Shown: one piece after another, positions 44,624 through 52,602 of the stretch
Position numbering within the stretch: the stretch's first letter is position 1
How the letters are laid out: the number at the start of each line of letters is the position of its first letter
Assembly (NCBI RefSeq): GCF_050410795.1
Contig: NZ_CP191258.1
Coordinates: 744,001-808,000 of the forward strand
Reading direction: 5' to 3'
DNA length: 64,000 nucleotides
DNA from: Fontivita pretiosa
GTDB taxonomy: Bacteria > Planctomycetota > Phycisphaerae > Tepidisphaerales > Tepidisphaeraceae
Translations under genes and position numbers: made by a program
The notes under the pieces: model-generated
Databases searched by the model: none
What the model was told of the DNA's origin: nothing
Seen by the model: the letters and a program-made list of their open reading frames with translations, nothing else

Positions 44624-46756
44624 ATGGCAACGACCCTTCGAGTCAGCATCGATCCGGATCGCGTGATGACCATCACGTTCGATCTGCCGGACCGGCTCAT
44701 CAACACCCTCTCATCGCTGGTCCTGCGCGAGCTGGATGAAGCGATCCAGGCCGCGGAAAAGACCGCGCCGCGAGGGATCATTTTCGCGTCGGCCAAGAAT
44801 CGTTCGTTCCTTGTCGGCGCCGACCTTCTCGAGCTGCGGCAGTTCACGCGACATCAGCTTGACGAATATCTGGCGATTGGACAGACATTGTTCACGCGAA
44901 TCGCGCGGCTGAAGCTGCCGACGGTGGCGGCGATCAACGGGGATGTTCTGGGCGGCGGACTGGAGCTGGCGCTGGCCTGCGGAAGCCGCATCGCCGCCGA
45001 CGATCGCGCCTACGCCATCGGGCTTCCGGAAGTGCGGCTGGGACTGATCCCCGCGTTCGGCGCCACGGTTCGTCTGCCGCGGCTGATCGGCCTGACACCG
45101 GCGCTGACACTGATGACCGAGGGCCACACCATCAACTCCGCCGAGGCGTTGCGCATCGGCCTTTTCGACCAGCTCGTGCCGCGACAGCAGCTTCTGATCG
45201 CCGCCCGCCGGGCGATTTTGGCCTGCCCGCCGAATCGCTCCAATTTCCCCCCCGAGCGAAGCGGCGTGGCCAGCCCGCAACAGCGCAATCAGATCCTGGA
45301 CCAGTTCGAGTATGAGCTTGAGACACGGCTTCATGGCCACTACCCGGCCCCGCTGCGAATCATCGATCTGGTGCGCAGGGGATACGAGCACGGCCCTGAC
45401 GCCGCTCTGCGGGAACCTCGCCGCGCTCTGCTGGAACTGATCGAAGGCGAAACCGGGAGAAACCTGCTGCGGGTGTTTTTCCTGCGGCAAAGCGCCCGCC
45501 GGGCTGCCGTCGAGCAGGCCGGCTCGGCCGCGCCGGCGACGGTGCAGTCGGCAGCGATCCTCGGCGGCGCAGCCTCCGCCGCCGGAATCGCCCACGCCCT
45601 GCTTCGCGCCGGCCTTTGCGTGCATCTGATCCATCCTCATACCCCTGATCCGTCGGCCGACATCCAGCGTCTGCGCCAAATCCTGACCGAAGATCTGGAT
45701 TCCGGACAGATCGACCAGGCCGAAATGGATCGCTGCCTGGGCAGGCTGCGAACCGCCAGTGAACCTGCACCGCTGGCGGAGGTGGATCTGGTCATCGAGG
45801 CCGCCGCGGAAGACCCCGCGCTTAAGCAGGAGCTGCTGGCGCAGGCCGATCGTATCGCGCAGCGCGCATCAGTGCTGGTCAGCAGCACCGGCGTGTTGAG
45901 CATCGAGTCGCTGGCGCGCGCCACCTCCCGTCCGCAGCGCGTCATCGGGATTCACTTTTTCGATCCGGTGCCGCGGATGGGGCTGGTGGAAATCGCCCGG
46001 ACCGCCGCCTCCGATCCGGCCGCCGTCGCTACTTCCGTCGCGCTGGTCGCGACCCGGCTGGGCAAAATCCCCATTCTTGTCAACGATTCTCCCGGCTTCA
46101 TCGTCAACCGAATCCTCATTGTTTATCTGTCCGAAGCGATGCAGCTTCTATCCGAGGGCGTGCCGATTGAGCTGATTGATCAGACGATGGTGAACTGGGG
46201 CATGCCCATGGGGCCGCTGATGCTGATGGACATGCTCGGGATCGACACCGTCGCCGTCATGTTCCGGGCCATCGGCGCGCAGCCGCAGCTTGCCGGGCGG
46301 GTAACCCTGCCGCCGGCGCTGAATGACGCCGTGGCCCGCGGCTGGCTGGGGCGAAACAGCGGGCGAGGGTTTTACATCTACACTCCGCACCATCACGCCG
46401 CCGCGCCCACCGCCCATCGCGAATTGATCGAGCTGATCGTCAAGTCGCACGCCCCGATACCGCCTGCCGATGTCATTCAGTGGAGACTGCTGGCGATGAT
46501 GATCAATGAAGCGGTACGACTGCTGGAGGAACGGGTCACCAGCTCAACCGACGCGATCGATCTGGCCAGCCTGCTGGGGCTGGGCATGGGTCCGTTCCGA
46601 GGCGGCATCATTCGCTTTGCGGATTCGGTCGGAACCCGCAAGCTCGTCGAGCGAATGAAGGATCTGGCCGCGGCGCACGGGCGAAGGTTCCTGCCCGCCT
46701 CCCTGCTGAGCGAACTGGCCAAGAGCGATCGCCCGATCGGGGAAGGACGGACATGA
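44624..46756 (+). CDS. FadB/FadJ-like enoyl-CoA hydratase / 3-hydroxyacyl-CoA dehydrogenase
   Basis: 710 residues. The N-terminal crotonase domain (about 1-220) has both catalytic Glu residues (GDVLGGGLELALACGSRIA; GLPEVRLGLIPAFGAT). The C-terminal dehydrogenase (about 310-690) has the catalytic His region RVIGIHFFDPVPRMGLVEI, NDSPGFIVNRILIVYLSEA and MPMGPLMLMDMLGIDTV. Its NAD-binding loop reads AAILGGAASAAGIA (near 311-325), lacking the second and third Gly of the usual GxGxxG, so cofactor binding may be weak or altered. The enzyme takes two steps of beta-oxidation. ATG 44624 follows the heptamer repeat. Confidence 0.9.
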   Translation: MATTLRVSIDPDRVMTITFDLPDRLINTLSSLVLRELDEAIQAAEKTAPRGIIFASAKNRSFLVGADLLELRQFTRHQLDEYLAIGQTLFTRIARLKLPTVAAINGDVLGGGLELALACGSRIAADDRAYAIGLPEVRLGLIPAFGATVRLPRLIGLTPALTLMTEGHTINSAEALRIGLFDQLVPRQQLLIAARRAILACPPNRSNFPPERSGVASPQQRNQILDQFEYELETRLHGHYPAPLRIIDLVRRGYEHGPDAALREPRRALLELIEGETGRNLLRVFFLRQSARRAAVEQAGSAAPATVQSAAILGGAASAAGIAHALLRAGLCVHLIHPHTPDPSADIQRLRQILTEDLDSGQIDQAEMDRCLGRLRTASEPAPLAEVDLVIEAAAEDPALKQELLAQADRIAQRASVLVSSTGVLSIESLARATSRPQRVIGIHFFDPVPRMGLVEIARTAASDPAAVATSVALVATRLGKIPILVNDSPGFIVNRILIVYLSEAMQLLSEGVPIELIDQTMVNWGMPMGPLMLMDMLGIDTVAVMFRAIGAQPQLAGRVTLPPALNDAVARGWLGRNSGRGFYIYTPHHHAAAPTAHRELIELIVKSHAPIPPADVIQWRLLAMMINEAVRLLEERVTSSTDAIDLASLLGLGMGPFRGGIIRFADSVGTRKLVERMKDLAAAHGRRFLPASLLSELAKSDRPIGEGRT

Positions 46757-46845
46757 TGCTCGATCCAGACCCCGTTGGTGCAGCGCGCAAAGCAGAGTCG
46801 CCATACGATGATTCTGCAATGTGCCCTTCTCCCACTGCCGTCTGT

Positions 46846-47604
46846 TCAGCCGCCCATGTAGTACCCGCCGTTGACGTGGATCGTCTGGCCGGTGATGTAG
46901 CGCGCCAGCGGCGAACAGAGAAACAGCACAGCGCCGACCACGTCCTCGCTGGTGCCCCAGCGGCCAAGCGGGATCTGCTCGGTGATCCTGTCCACCGTTT
47001 GCGGCGGCATGCCGCGTGTCATCTCCGTCTGGATGAATCCCGGCGCGATCGCGTTGACGGTGATGCGGCTTTTGGCCAGCTCGCGCGCCGCCACCCTGGT
47101 CAGGGCGAGGATGCCGGCCTTGCTCGTGGCGTACCCGGCGTGGCCAAAGAAGCCCAGGTTGCCGCTGACCGAGGAGACATTGACGATGCGTCCACCCGGG
47201 CGGATCAGCTCAAGCAGCCCGCGAATGCAGTTGAACGTGCCGGTGAGGTTGATCCGCAGCGGCAGGTCCCAGTCATCGCTGGTCATTTTCCTGATGGTTC
47301 GCTCGCGGAGAATCCCGGCGTTGTTGACCAGGATGTCCAGCCCGCCGAAGCTGCCGCGGACGAACTCCGCCATCTGCATGACCTGCGATGCGTCGCCCAC
47401 GTCGGCTTGAACGATCTGCGCATCGGGCAGGGCCGCGGCCACAGCCCGCGCGTCGGCTTCGTTTCGTCCATCGGGATCCGAAACGTAGTTGATGATGCAT
47501 CGCGCCCCGCGTTGCCCCAGCGCCGAGACAATCGCCGCTCCGATTCCGCGCGACGCGCCCGTCACCAATGCCACCTTTCCCGAAAAGTCGAGTTCGTCCG
47601 GCAT
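46846..47604 (-). CDS. fabG: FabG-type 3-oxoacyl reductase (SDR)
   Basis: 252 residues. Classical short-chain dehydrogenase: NAD(P) site TGASRGIGAAIV, structural NNAGILRER, the catalytic Ser/Tyr/Lys in NVSSVSGNLGFF and GYATSKAG, and the conserved NAIAPGFIQTEMT and HVNGGYYM. It reduces 3-oxoacyl thioesters (ACP or CoA). Because it lies between a beta-oxidation fusion and a CoA mutase, an acetoacetyl-CoA-type role is also possible; paralogues of this kind often serve polymer or acyl-CoA metabolism. The ATG at 47604 is preferred; the frame opens at 47706. Confidence 0.93.
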   Translation of the reverse strand: MPDELDFSGKVALVTGASRGIGAAIVSALGQRGARCIINYVSDPDGRNEADARAVAAALPDAQIVQADVGDASQVMQMAEFVRGSFGGLDILVNNAGILRERTIRKMTSDDWDLPLRINLTGTFNCIRGLLELIRPGGRIVNVSSVSGNLGFFGHAGYATSKAGILALTRVAARELAKSRITVNAIAPGFIQTEMTRGMPPQTVDRITEQIPLGRWGTSEDVVGAVLFLCSPLARYITGQTIHVNGGYYMGG

Positions 47605-47621
47605 GGCCACAGAGCATAACA

Positions 47622-47656
47622 GGACGAAGCGTGAAGGCAGAAGGATGAAGGATGAA
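47622..47656 (+). repeat. Tandem heptamer repeat (five units), overlapping a start codon
   Basis: GGACGAA GCGTGAA GGCAGAA GGATGAA GGATGAA, the complement of the heptamers at 44585-44612. The last unit contains the ATG (47652) of the IcmF-like small subunit, so the repeat supplies both a purine-rich leader and the start codon. Confidence 0.8.
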
Positions 47657-48869
47657 GAATCACACTCGAACGCAGAAGCCGCAGGGCAACGGGCCGAATG
47701 AGGCACGCGATGCTTCTGGAAGCGACCATCACCTTTTTGCGCCCGATCCCATCCGCATCCTCACCGCCGTTCCGATCTGCGACGGCCACGACAGCGCCAT
47801 CAACACGATCAACCTTGAGCTGATCCGCGCCGGCGTCGAAGTCGTCTACCTCGGCTACCACCGCAGCGTGCGCGACATCGTGCGGGCGGCGATCCAGGAG
47901 GACGTGCGCGGCGTGGGAATCTCCAGCTACAACGGCGGGCATGTCGAGTTCTTCGGCGACGTGGTCAGGCAGCTCAAAGCCGAGGGCGCCGGGCAGATCA
48001 AGGTCTTCGGCGGCGGCGGGGGCACGATCTCCCGGCGCGATGCGCAGGCCATGCGCAGGCGCGGAGTAGACCGGATCTTCACGGCGGGCACACCCCTGAG
48101 CGAGATCGTCAACTACGTCAGGTCGCGCTTCAGCAATCGCCGCGGGTCTACGCTGCGCTCGCCCAAGCGCCCCGCCGCTGCGAGTCAAAAGCCCAACGAC
48201 CGCTGGATCGCGCAAATGCTGAGTGTTGCCACGAACCAAGATTGCTGCGGCGGCACGGGGTCGGCAACAGCGGCGCCCGTCATTGGCATCACCGGTCCCG
48301 GCGGCGCGGGAAAGACCACCCTGATCGACGAGCTGGTGTGGCGGTATCTCAGGCTTCGCGATGACTTTCGCGTCGCCATACTCTCGCACGATCCGAGCAT
48401 CGTCGCCGGTGGAGCGCTGCTTGGCGATCGTGCCACGATGATCGACTGCCAGCACGATCGCGTCTTCATGCGCAGCCTGGCGACGCAGGGACAGTCGGGC
48501 GGGTTGGCGCCGCAGACGAGTCGCGCTTTAGAGCTGCTCAAGCGGTTGCCCTTCGACGTGATCATCCTTGAAACCGTTGGCACGGGCCAGGAGGCGGTGC
48601 CATTTCCGCCCGGCACTGTGGATTGCTCGATCTTCGCCATCAGCCCCGATTACGGCAGCCCGCTCCAGCTTCAGAAGATCGCCATGCTGGACGTGGCCGA
48701 CGTGGTCGTGGTCAACAAGAGCGACCTGCCGGGCGCGCCGCGGGCATCGGCGGAACTCGAGCAGCGCATCGCCGCCAACCACCGCGGCCAACAGGTCATC
48801 GCCACGACCGCAAAACGCCACAACGATGAAGGCGTGCAACGGTTGTTCGAAATGCTCTGCCGATTGTGA
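47652..48869 (+). CDS. IcmF-type B12-binding plus G-protein chaperone subunit
   Basis: 405 residues, equal to the N-terminal half of fused isobutyryl-CoA mutase (IcmF). The cobalamin-binding domain (about 34-165) has CDGHDSAINTINLELIRAG with the cobalt-ligating His46, VVYLGYHRSV, GISSYNGGHVEFF and FGGGGGTI. A short linker leads to a MeaB-type GTPase (about 205-405) with G1 GPGGAGKTTL, HDPSI-type switch, ETVGTGQ and NKSDLPG. The G protein loads and protects adenosylcobalamin in the mutase. In known IcmF the mutase follows in the same chain; here it is the next gene, 31 bp downstream. The start is within a repeat, so the first 30 residues may be poorly conserved. Confidence 0.88.
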   Translation: MKNHTRTQKPQGNGPNEARDASGSDHHLFAPDPIRILTAVPICDGHDSAINTINLELIRAGVEVVYLGYHRSVRDIVRAAIQEDVRGVGISSYNGGHVEFFGDVVRQLKAEGAGQIKVFGGGGGTISRRDAQAMRRRGVDRIFTAGTPLSEIVNYVRSRFSNRRGSTLRSPKRPAAASQKPNDRWIAQMLSVATNQDCCGGTGSATAAPVIGITGPGGAGKTTLIDELVWRYLRLRDDFRVAILSHDPSIVAGGALLGDRATMIDCQHDRVFMRSLATQGQSGGLAPQTSRALELLKRLPFDVIILETVGTGQEAVPFPPGTVDCSIFAISPDYGSPLQLQKIAMLDVADVVVVNKSDLPGAPRASAELEQRIAANHRGQQVIATTAKRHNDEGVQRLFEMLCRL

Positions 48870-48900
48870 TCGCCTCCTTGGCGTTCAATGGAGTCTTCAT

Positions 48901-50640
48901 ATGGGAATACTGGCGCAAGTGAGCGACGCCGTTGAGAGCTTCAACCGCGGCGTGGAGGAGCAGGCGGCCCGCGCGCGATCGGATGCGCAGTTCGGCCAGC
49001 AGATCCTGGAGCGGTGGCGACAGATCCGTTCCTCCATCAGGACGGCGCCAACACCCACCGGGCTGGAATTGCCCCGACTGGCCCTGCCCGACACCGACGA
49101 GCCCGCCGAAGTTACGCGCTATCTTCTGGGCGAAGGCTTGCCCGGTGAGTTTCCGTTCGTGAATGCGGCGTATCGCGAGATGTATCTCGACTCCAACAAC
49201 GCCGAAGAGCCGACGCGATTGTTTGCCGGGCTGGGACTGGCCGAGGACACCAACCGCCGTTTCCACTACCTCACGAAACAGCAGAACAGCGTGCGGCTGA
49301 GCACGGCGTTTGACGGCCCGACGCTGTACGGGCTGGACTCCGACGCCGATGGCGTACGCGGCAAGGTCGGCGAGGGAGGCGTCGCCATCGATACCGTCGA
49401 AGACATGCAAAAACTCTACGCCGGCTTCGACCTGGCCAGCCCCGATGTCTCGGTCTCGATGACGATCAACGGCCCGGCGCCGACGATCCTGGCGATGTAC
49501 GTCGCCGCTGCCAAACGACGCTTCGGAGCCGATGTCGTCGGCAAGCTTCGCGGCACTGTGCAGGCCGACGTGCTCAAGGAGGTCCAGGCGCAGAACGAGA
49601 TGATCTTCCCGATCGACGCGGCGTTGCGATTCCTCGGCGACATGGTCGAGTACTGCTCCAGCCGAATGCCGCGATGGTACCCGATTTCGATCAGCGGCTA
49701 CCACATCGCCGAGGCCGGCGCAACCCCCGTGCAACAGGCGGCGTTCACGCTGAGCAACGGCATCGCGTACGTCGAGATGTTCAGGAACCGCGGACTGGAT
49801 GTGAATCAGTTCGGGCCGCGGCTCAGCTTCTTCCTCGACTGCGGGCTGGACGTGGAGTACCTGGTGCTGGCGCGCGTCTGCCGTAAGATCTGGGCCATCG
49901 CCATGCGCGATGTGTTCAAGGCCGATGAAGCGGCGCAGCGGTTCAAGGTCCACACGCAAACCAGCGGGCGCTCGCTGATTGCACGACAGTTCCAGAACAA
50001 CCTCACGCGCACCGCGATCGAGCTGCTGCTGGCCTACGCCAACGCCACCAACTCCTGCCACAGCAACAGCGCCGACGAGCCGTTCACCACCCCAAGCGAG
50101 CAGTACGTGCGCCTGGCGGCGCAAGCACAGGCGATCCTGCTGCAAGAGTCCGGCCTGTTCAGGCACACGATGAACCTGCTGGGCGGATCGTACGGGATGA
50201 AGGCGCTGGAGCGCGCGGTGGAGCGCGCGATCCTGGGCGAGTTCCGCCAGATCGATCGCATCGGCGGAGTTCTTGCGGCCATCGAACAACGCTACCAGCG
50301 CAGCCAGATCCAGCTCGCCGCCCATCGGTACGAAAGCCAGATCTACACCGGCCAGCGCCCGATCATTGGCCTGAACCGGTATGCCGACGACGGTCAGCCC
50401 CCGCCGATGAACCTGGTCCGCACCAGCGCCAGCAAGCAGCAGCGCCAGATCGCGCGACTGCGGGCATTCAAGAAGCGCAACGCCAGGCAGGCGCCCCGCG
50501 CGCTGGACGAGCTTTCGCGCGTCGTCGAATCCGGCGGCAACGTCTTCGAAAAGCTGATCCAAACCGTCGAGGTCTGCTCGCTGGGGCAGATCACCCAGCG
50601 CCTGACCGACCTCGTCGGCCGCTATCGGCAGGTGGTTTGA
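48901..50640 (+). CDS. Isobutyryl-CoA-mutase-type large (substrate) subunit
   Basis: 579 residues, the TIM-barrel part of an acyl-CoA mutase. Conserved: FAGLGLAEDTNRRFHY, LSTAFDGPTLYGLDSD, GGVAIDTVEDMQKLY, SVSMTINGPAPTILAMY, GTVQADVLKEVQAQN and YPISISGYHIAEAGA. Phe108 (TRLFAG) and Gln231 (EVQAQN) stand where methylmalonyl-CoA mutase has its substrate-binding Tyr and Arg, matching isobutyryl-CoA mutase. It should interconvert isobutyryl- and n-butyryl-CoA using adenosylcobalamin from the subunit encoded just upstream. The ATG at 48901 has GGAG spaced about 7 nt upstream. Confidence 0.9.
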   Translation: MGILAQVSDAVESFNRGVEEQAARARSDAQFGQQILERWRQIRSSIRTAPTPTGLELPRLALPDTDEPAEVTRYLLGEGLPGEFPFVNAAYREMYLDSNNAEEPTRLFAGLGLAEDTNRRFHYLTKQQNSVRLSTAFDGPTLYGLDSDADGVRGKVGEGGVAIDTVEDMQKLYAGFDLASPDVSVSMTINGPAPTILAMYVAAAKRRFGADVVGKLRGTVQADVLKEVQAQNEMIFPIDAALRFLGDMVEYCSSRMPRWYPISISGYHIAEAGATPVQQAAFTLSNGIAYVEMFRNRGLDVNQFGPRLSFFLDCGLDVEYLVLARVCRKIWAIAMRDVFKADEAAQRFKVHTQTSGRSLIARQFQNNLTRTAIELLLAYANATNSCHSNSADEPFTTPSEQYVRLAAQAQAILLQESGLFRHTMNLLGGSYGMKALERAVERAILGEFRQIDRIGGVLAAIEQRYQRSQIQLAAHRYESQIYTGQRPIIGLNRYADDGQPPPMNLVRTSASKQQRQIARLRAFKKRNARQAPRALDELSRVVESGGNVFEKLIQTVEVCSLGQITQRLTDLVGRYRQVV

Positions 50641-50649
50641 CAGGTGTGT

Positions 50650-51708
50650 TCACCGCACCAGCAAATACACCCCGCTCAGGTCACGCTCGCTGATGGTGTG
50701 CGTGGCGACGTGTCCGTCGGCAAAGCCGATGTTGATCCGCCCCTTATGACGGGCGCGGTCGAACATCGATGGATCGACCGCCTCGCGCGACCCGGGCGGA
50801 CGCATCGCCTCGCTCAGCGGCACCGAGCCCCGCGGGGTTGGTGAGGGCGCCCAGCAGATCCAGCCATCCGGGAAGCTGCTGTGAGCGCCTCTGGGGTTGG
50901 GCTTGGCGTCGGTGATCAGCACCGTCGCCGACGGGTTGCGAATGCGGCTGAGCTGCCCGCCCAGCCGGCCGTGCTGCGCGTACGGCTCGTAGGTGTACCC
51001 GAAGACCCCTTCGTTGATCCCGTAATCGGAATTGGTGGACCACAACGCCTCGAACTTGCGCGTACGGTTCAGCAGCTTCACCGCCATCATCGTCGCCTGC
51101 CCCACCGGCATCTCCACGCCGCCGTTGGTGTAGTTGGCCTTGGCGTACGAGTCGGTCGCCGGGCACATGAACATCCGCCAGATGCCGTTCTTCGCGTTCA
51201 GCTCCAGGTCCAGCTTATCCCAGTCGTTGTAACTGAGGTTCTTGCCGTAGCCGAGGTAAGGAGCGATGGCGGCCGGCAGCGGCACGGGCATGTCGCCGCC
51301 TGCCACGGGGGATTTGGCGTAAACGTACCGCGTCTTGGCGCTGTCCTTCAGACCTGCCGGATATCCTGTGAAACGCGCGCTCAATGGCAGGATCAACTCC
51401 CCCGCCAGCGGCAGAAATCCCTTGCTGTCCTGTGCCCGCAGCAGACATCCATTGACGATCTGGCGGACGTTGGACGCGCAGTTCACCAGCGCCGCCTGTC
51501 GTCGCGCCGCCGCCAGCGTCGGCAGCAGCACCGCCACCAGAACCGCGATGATTCCGATCACCACGAGCAGTTCGACCAGCGTAAACCCGCGGTGGGGGTT
51601 GTCTGCGACATCCGCGCGGAGACCGCGACGGCCGGCACACCCACGGATTGCCTGCCGGCAGTTCACGCCACGGGCGTGAGAACCGAACGGTAGCAAGATT
51701 GATCTCAT
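50650..51708 (-). CDS. Type IV prepilin-like protein (H-X9-DG family)
   Basis: 352 residues. After a basic leader, the prepilin cleavage and helix motif RGFTLVELLVVIGIIAVLVA shows at residues 40-60, with Glu5 of the mature protein. The C-terminal motif H, nine residues, then DG appears in HKGRINIGFADGHV, so this is the planctomycete H-X9-DG prepilin group. These proteins are very numerous in the phylum and probably form pseudopili or surface structures. A leader of about 40 residues before the cleavage site is long; a later start cannot be excluded, but ATG 51708 is the only good one. It is convergent with the mutase gene. Confidence 0.92.
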   Translation of the reverse strand: MRSILLPFGSHARGVNCRQAIRGCAGRRGLRADVADNPHRGFTLVELLVVIGIIAVLVAVLLPTLAAARRQAALVNCASNVRQIVNGCLLRAQDSKGFLPLAGELILPLSARFTGYPAGLKDSAKTRYVYAKSPVAGGDMPVPLPAAIAPYLGYGKNLSYNDWDKLDLELNAKNGIWRMFMCPATDSYAKANYTNGGVEMPVGQATMMAVKLLNRTRKFEALWSTNSDYGINEGVFGYTYEPYAQHGRLGGQLSRIRNPSATVLITDAKPNPRGAHSSFPDGWICWAPSPTPRGSVPLSEAMRPPGSREAVDPSMFDRARHKGRINIGFADGHVATHTISERDLSGVYLLVR

Positions 51709-51779
51709 AGTAAGGTTGCCCGAACTGCATCAGGGCCGCGACCGGATCGGTATTCTATAATCTTTTCCGCCCTAAAGAG

Positions 51780-51960
51780 CAACAAAGAACTGGCCGGGCA
51801 GACCAGGCAGTCAGGCCTGCGGAGATGCCACACTAACGTTGAGTTGTTCCGGTACCCCCAGTGACCCAGAACGAACGTGATCGGGTCATCGTTGCCGGGG
51901 CGACTCCGATCCCTGCCCATCCTCTACCCCGATCCACACGTACGGCTTGGGCGGGGTCGT
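51780..51960 (-). pseudogene. Remnant of the repeated Calx-beta module
   Basis: On the minus strand, after the lipoprotein stop at 51961, the sequence reads TTPPKPYVWIGVEDGQGSES. After one extra C it continues in another frame with NDDPITFVLGHWGYRN, and then resemblance fades near 51820. It matches the first 40 or so residues of the module at 55201-55560. It has no start and is a dead end fragment, joined exactly to the 3' end of the lipoprotein gene in the same reading frame across the TAG. Confidence 0.75.
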
Positions 51961-52593
51961 CTACGTCCCAGGTTGCGTTGAAAGCTGCGTTGTGGCCTGC
52001 GTAGACGCCCGCTTCTGAACGACGTCCTTGAGCGAAGGCTTCCTAGGCCAGCCCGGCTTGTTCAGCGTCCAGTTCTTGCCGTTGACCGAGTCGTAGCCGC
52101 CTTTGCAGGGCAGTGCCGACACTTCGCGGACCCCGTCTTTCACGAAAACGAAGACAGCAGGATGGTGGGGATCGGATTTGTACCAGAGGTCGCTCCAGGC
52201 AATCAAAGTGTAGAAGTAGTTGTTGGCCGAGTAGCTGCTACCATGATCTTCATCACAGAAGTGGCGGTACCCTTCACGCTCTGCACTCTGCCGGCGCAAG
52301 GTGCAACCGGTCACCGTGAATTGAAACAGTCCATTCTCATCGCTCGTCGCCGTCACCGTCGTTGCCTCATTCAGTCGCCCACGTGTCTCGAACGTCCAGT
52401 CCTTCGGATAAGCCTCAAGCCGGAATGCGAAGCTCGCGCCGGGGAGGGGGATCCCATCTTGATCGACGGCCTTTCCGTAGAAGGTAAGGGTTGCATTTGT
52501 TTGCCCCTTCAGTGACGACGTCGCGTCTCGCCCGCACCCGCAAACGCAAGATAAAACGACGAGCATGCCAGAGAACAGCGCGTATATCCACAT
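51961..52593 (-). CDS. Predicted lipoprotein beside the hydrolase cassette (possible immunity protein)
   Basis: 210 residues. The N-terminus MWIYALFSGMLVVLSCVCGC gives a signal peptide and lipobox-like Cys. A transthyretin-like or carboxypeptidase-regulatory fold is hinted by FYGKAVDQDGIPLPGASFAF and SDENGLFQFTV. The end is Thr/Gln-rich (STQATTQLSTQPGT). The protein at 62514-63269 shares the VEDQDGQPIDGAE-type strand and general layout. It starts 9 bp after the stop of the hydrolase-carrying gene. A lipoprotein directly behind a predicted lipase/esterase effector is the layout of Tle-Tli effector-immunity pairs, so immunity is inferred; no family was matched. Confidence 0.7.
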   Translation of the reverse strand: MWIYALFSGMLVVLSCVCGCGRDATSSLKGQTNATLTFYGKAVDQDGIPLPGASFAFRLEAYPKDWTFETRGRLNEATTVTATSDENGLFQFTVTGCTLRRQSAEREGYRHFCDEDHGSSYSANNYFYTLIAWSDLWYKSDPHHPAVFVFVKDGVREVSALPCKGGYDSVNGKNWTLNKPGWPRKPSLKDVVQKRASTQATTQLSTQPGT

Positions 52594-52602
52594 ATATTGC
52601 CC

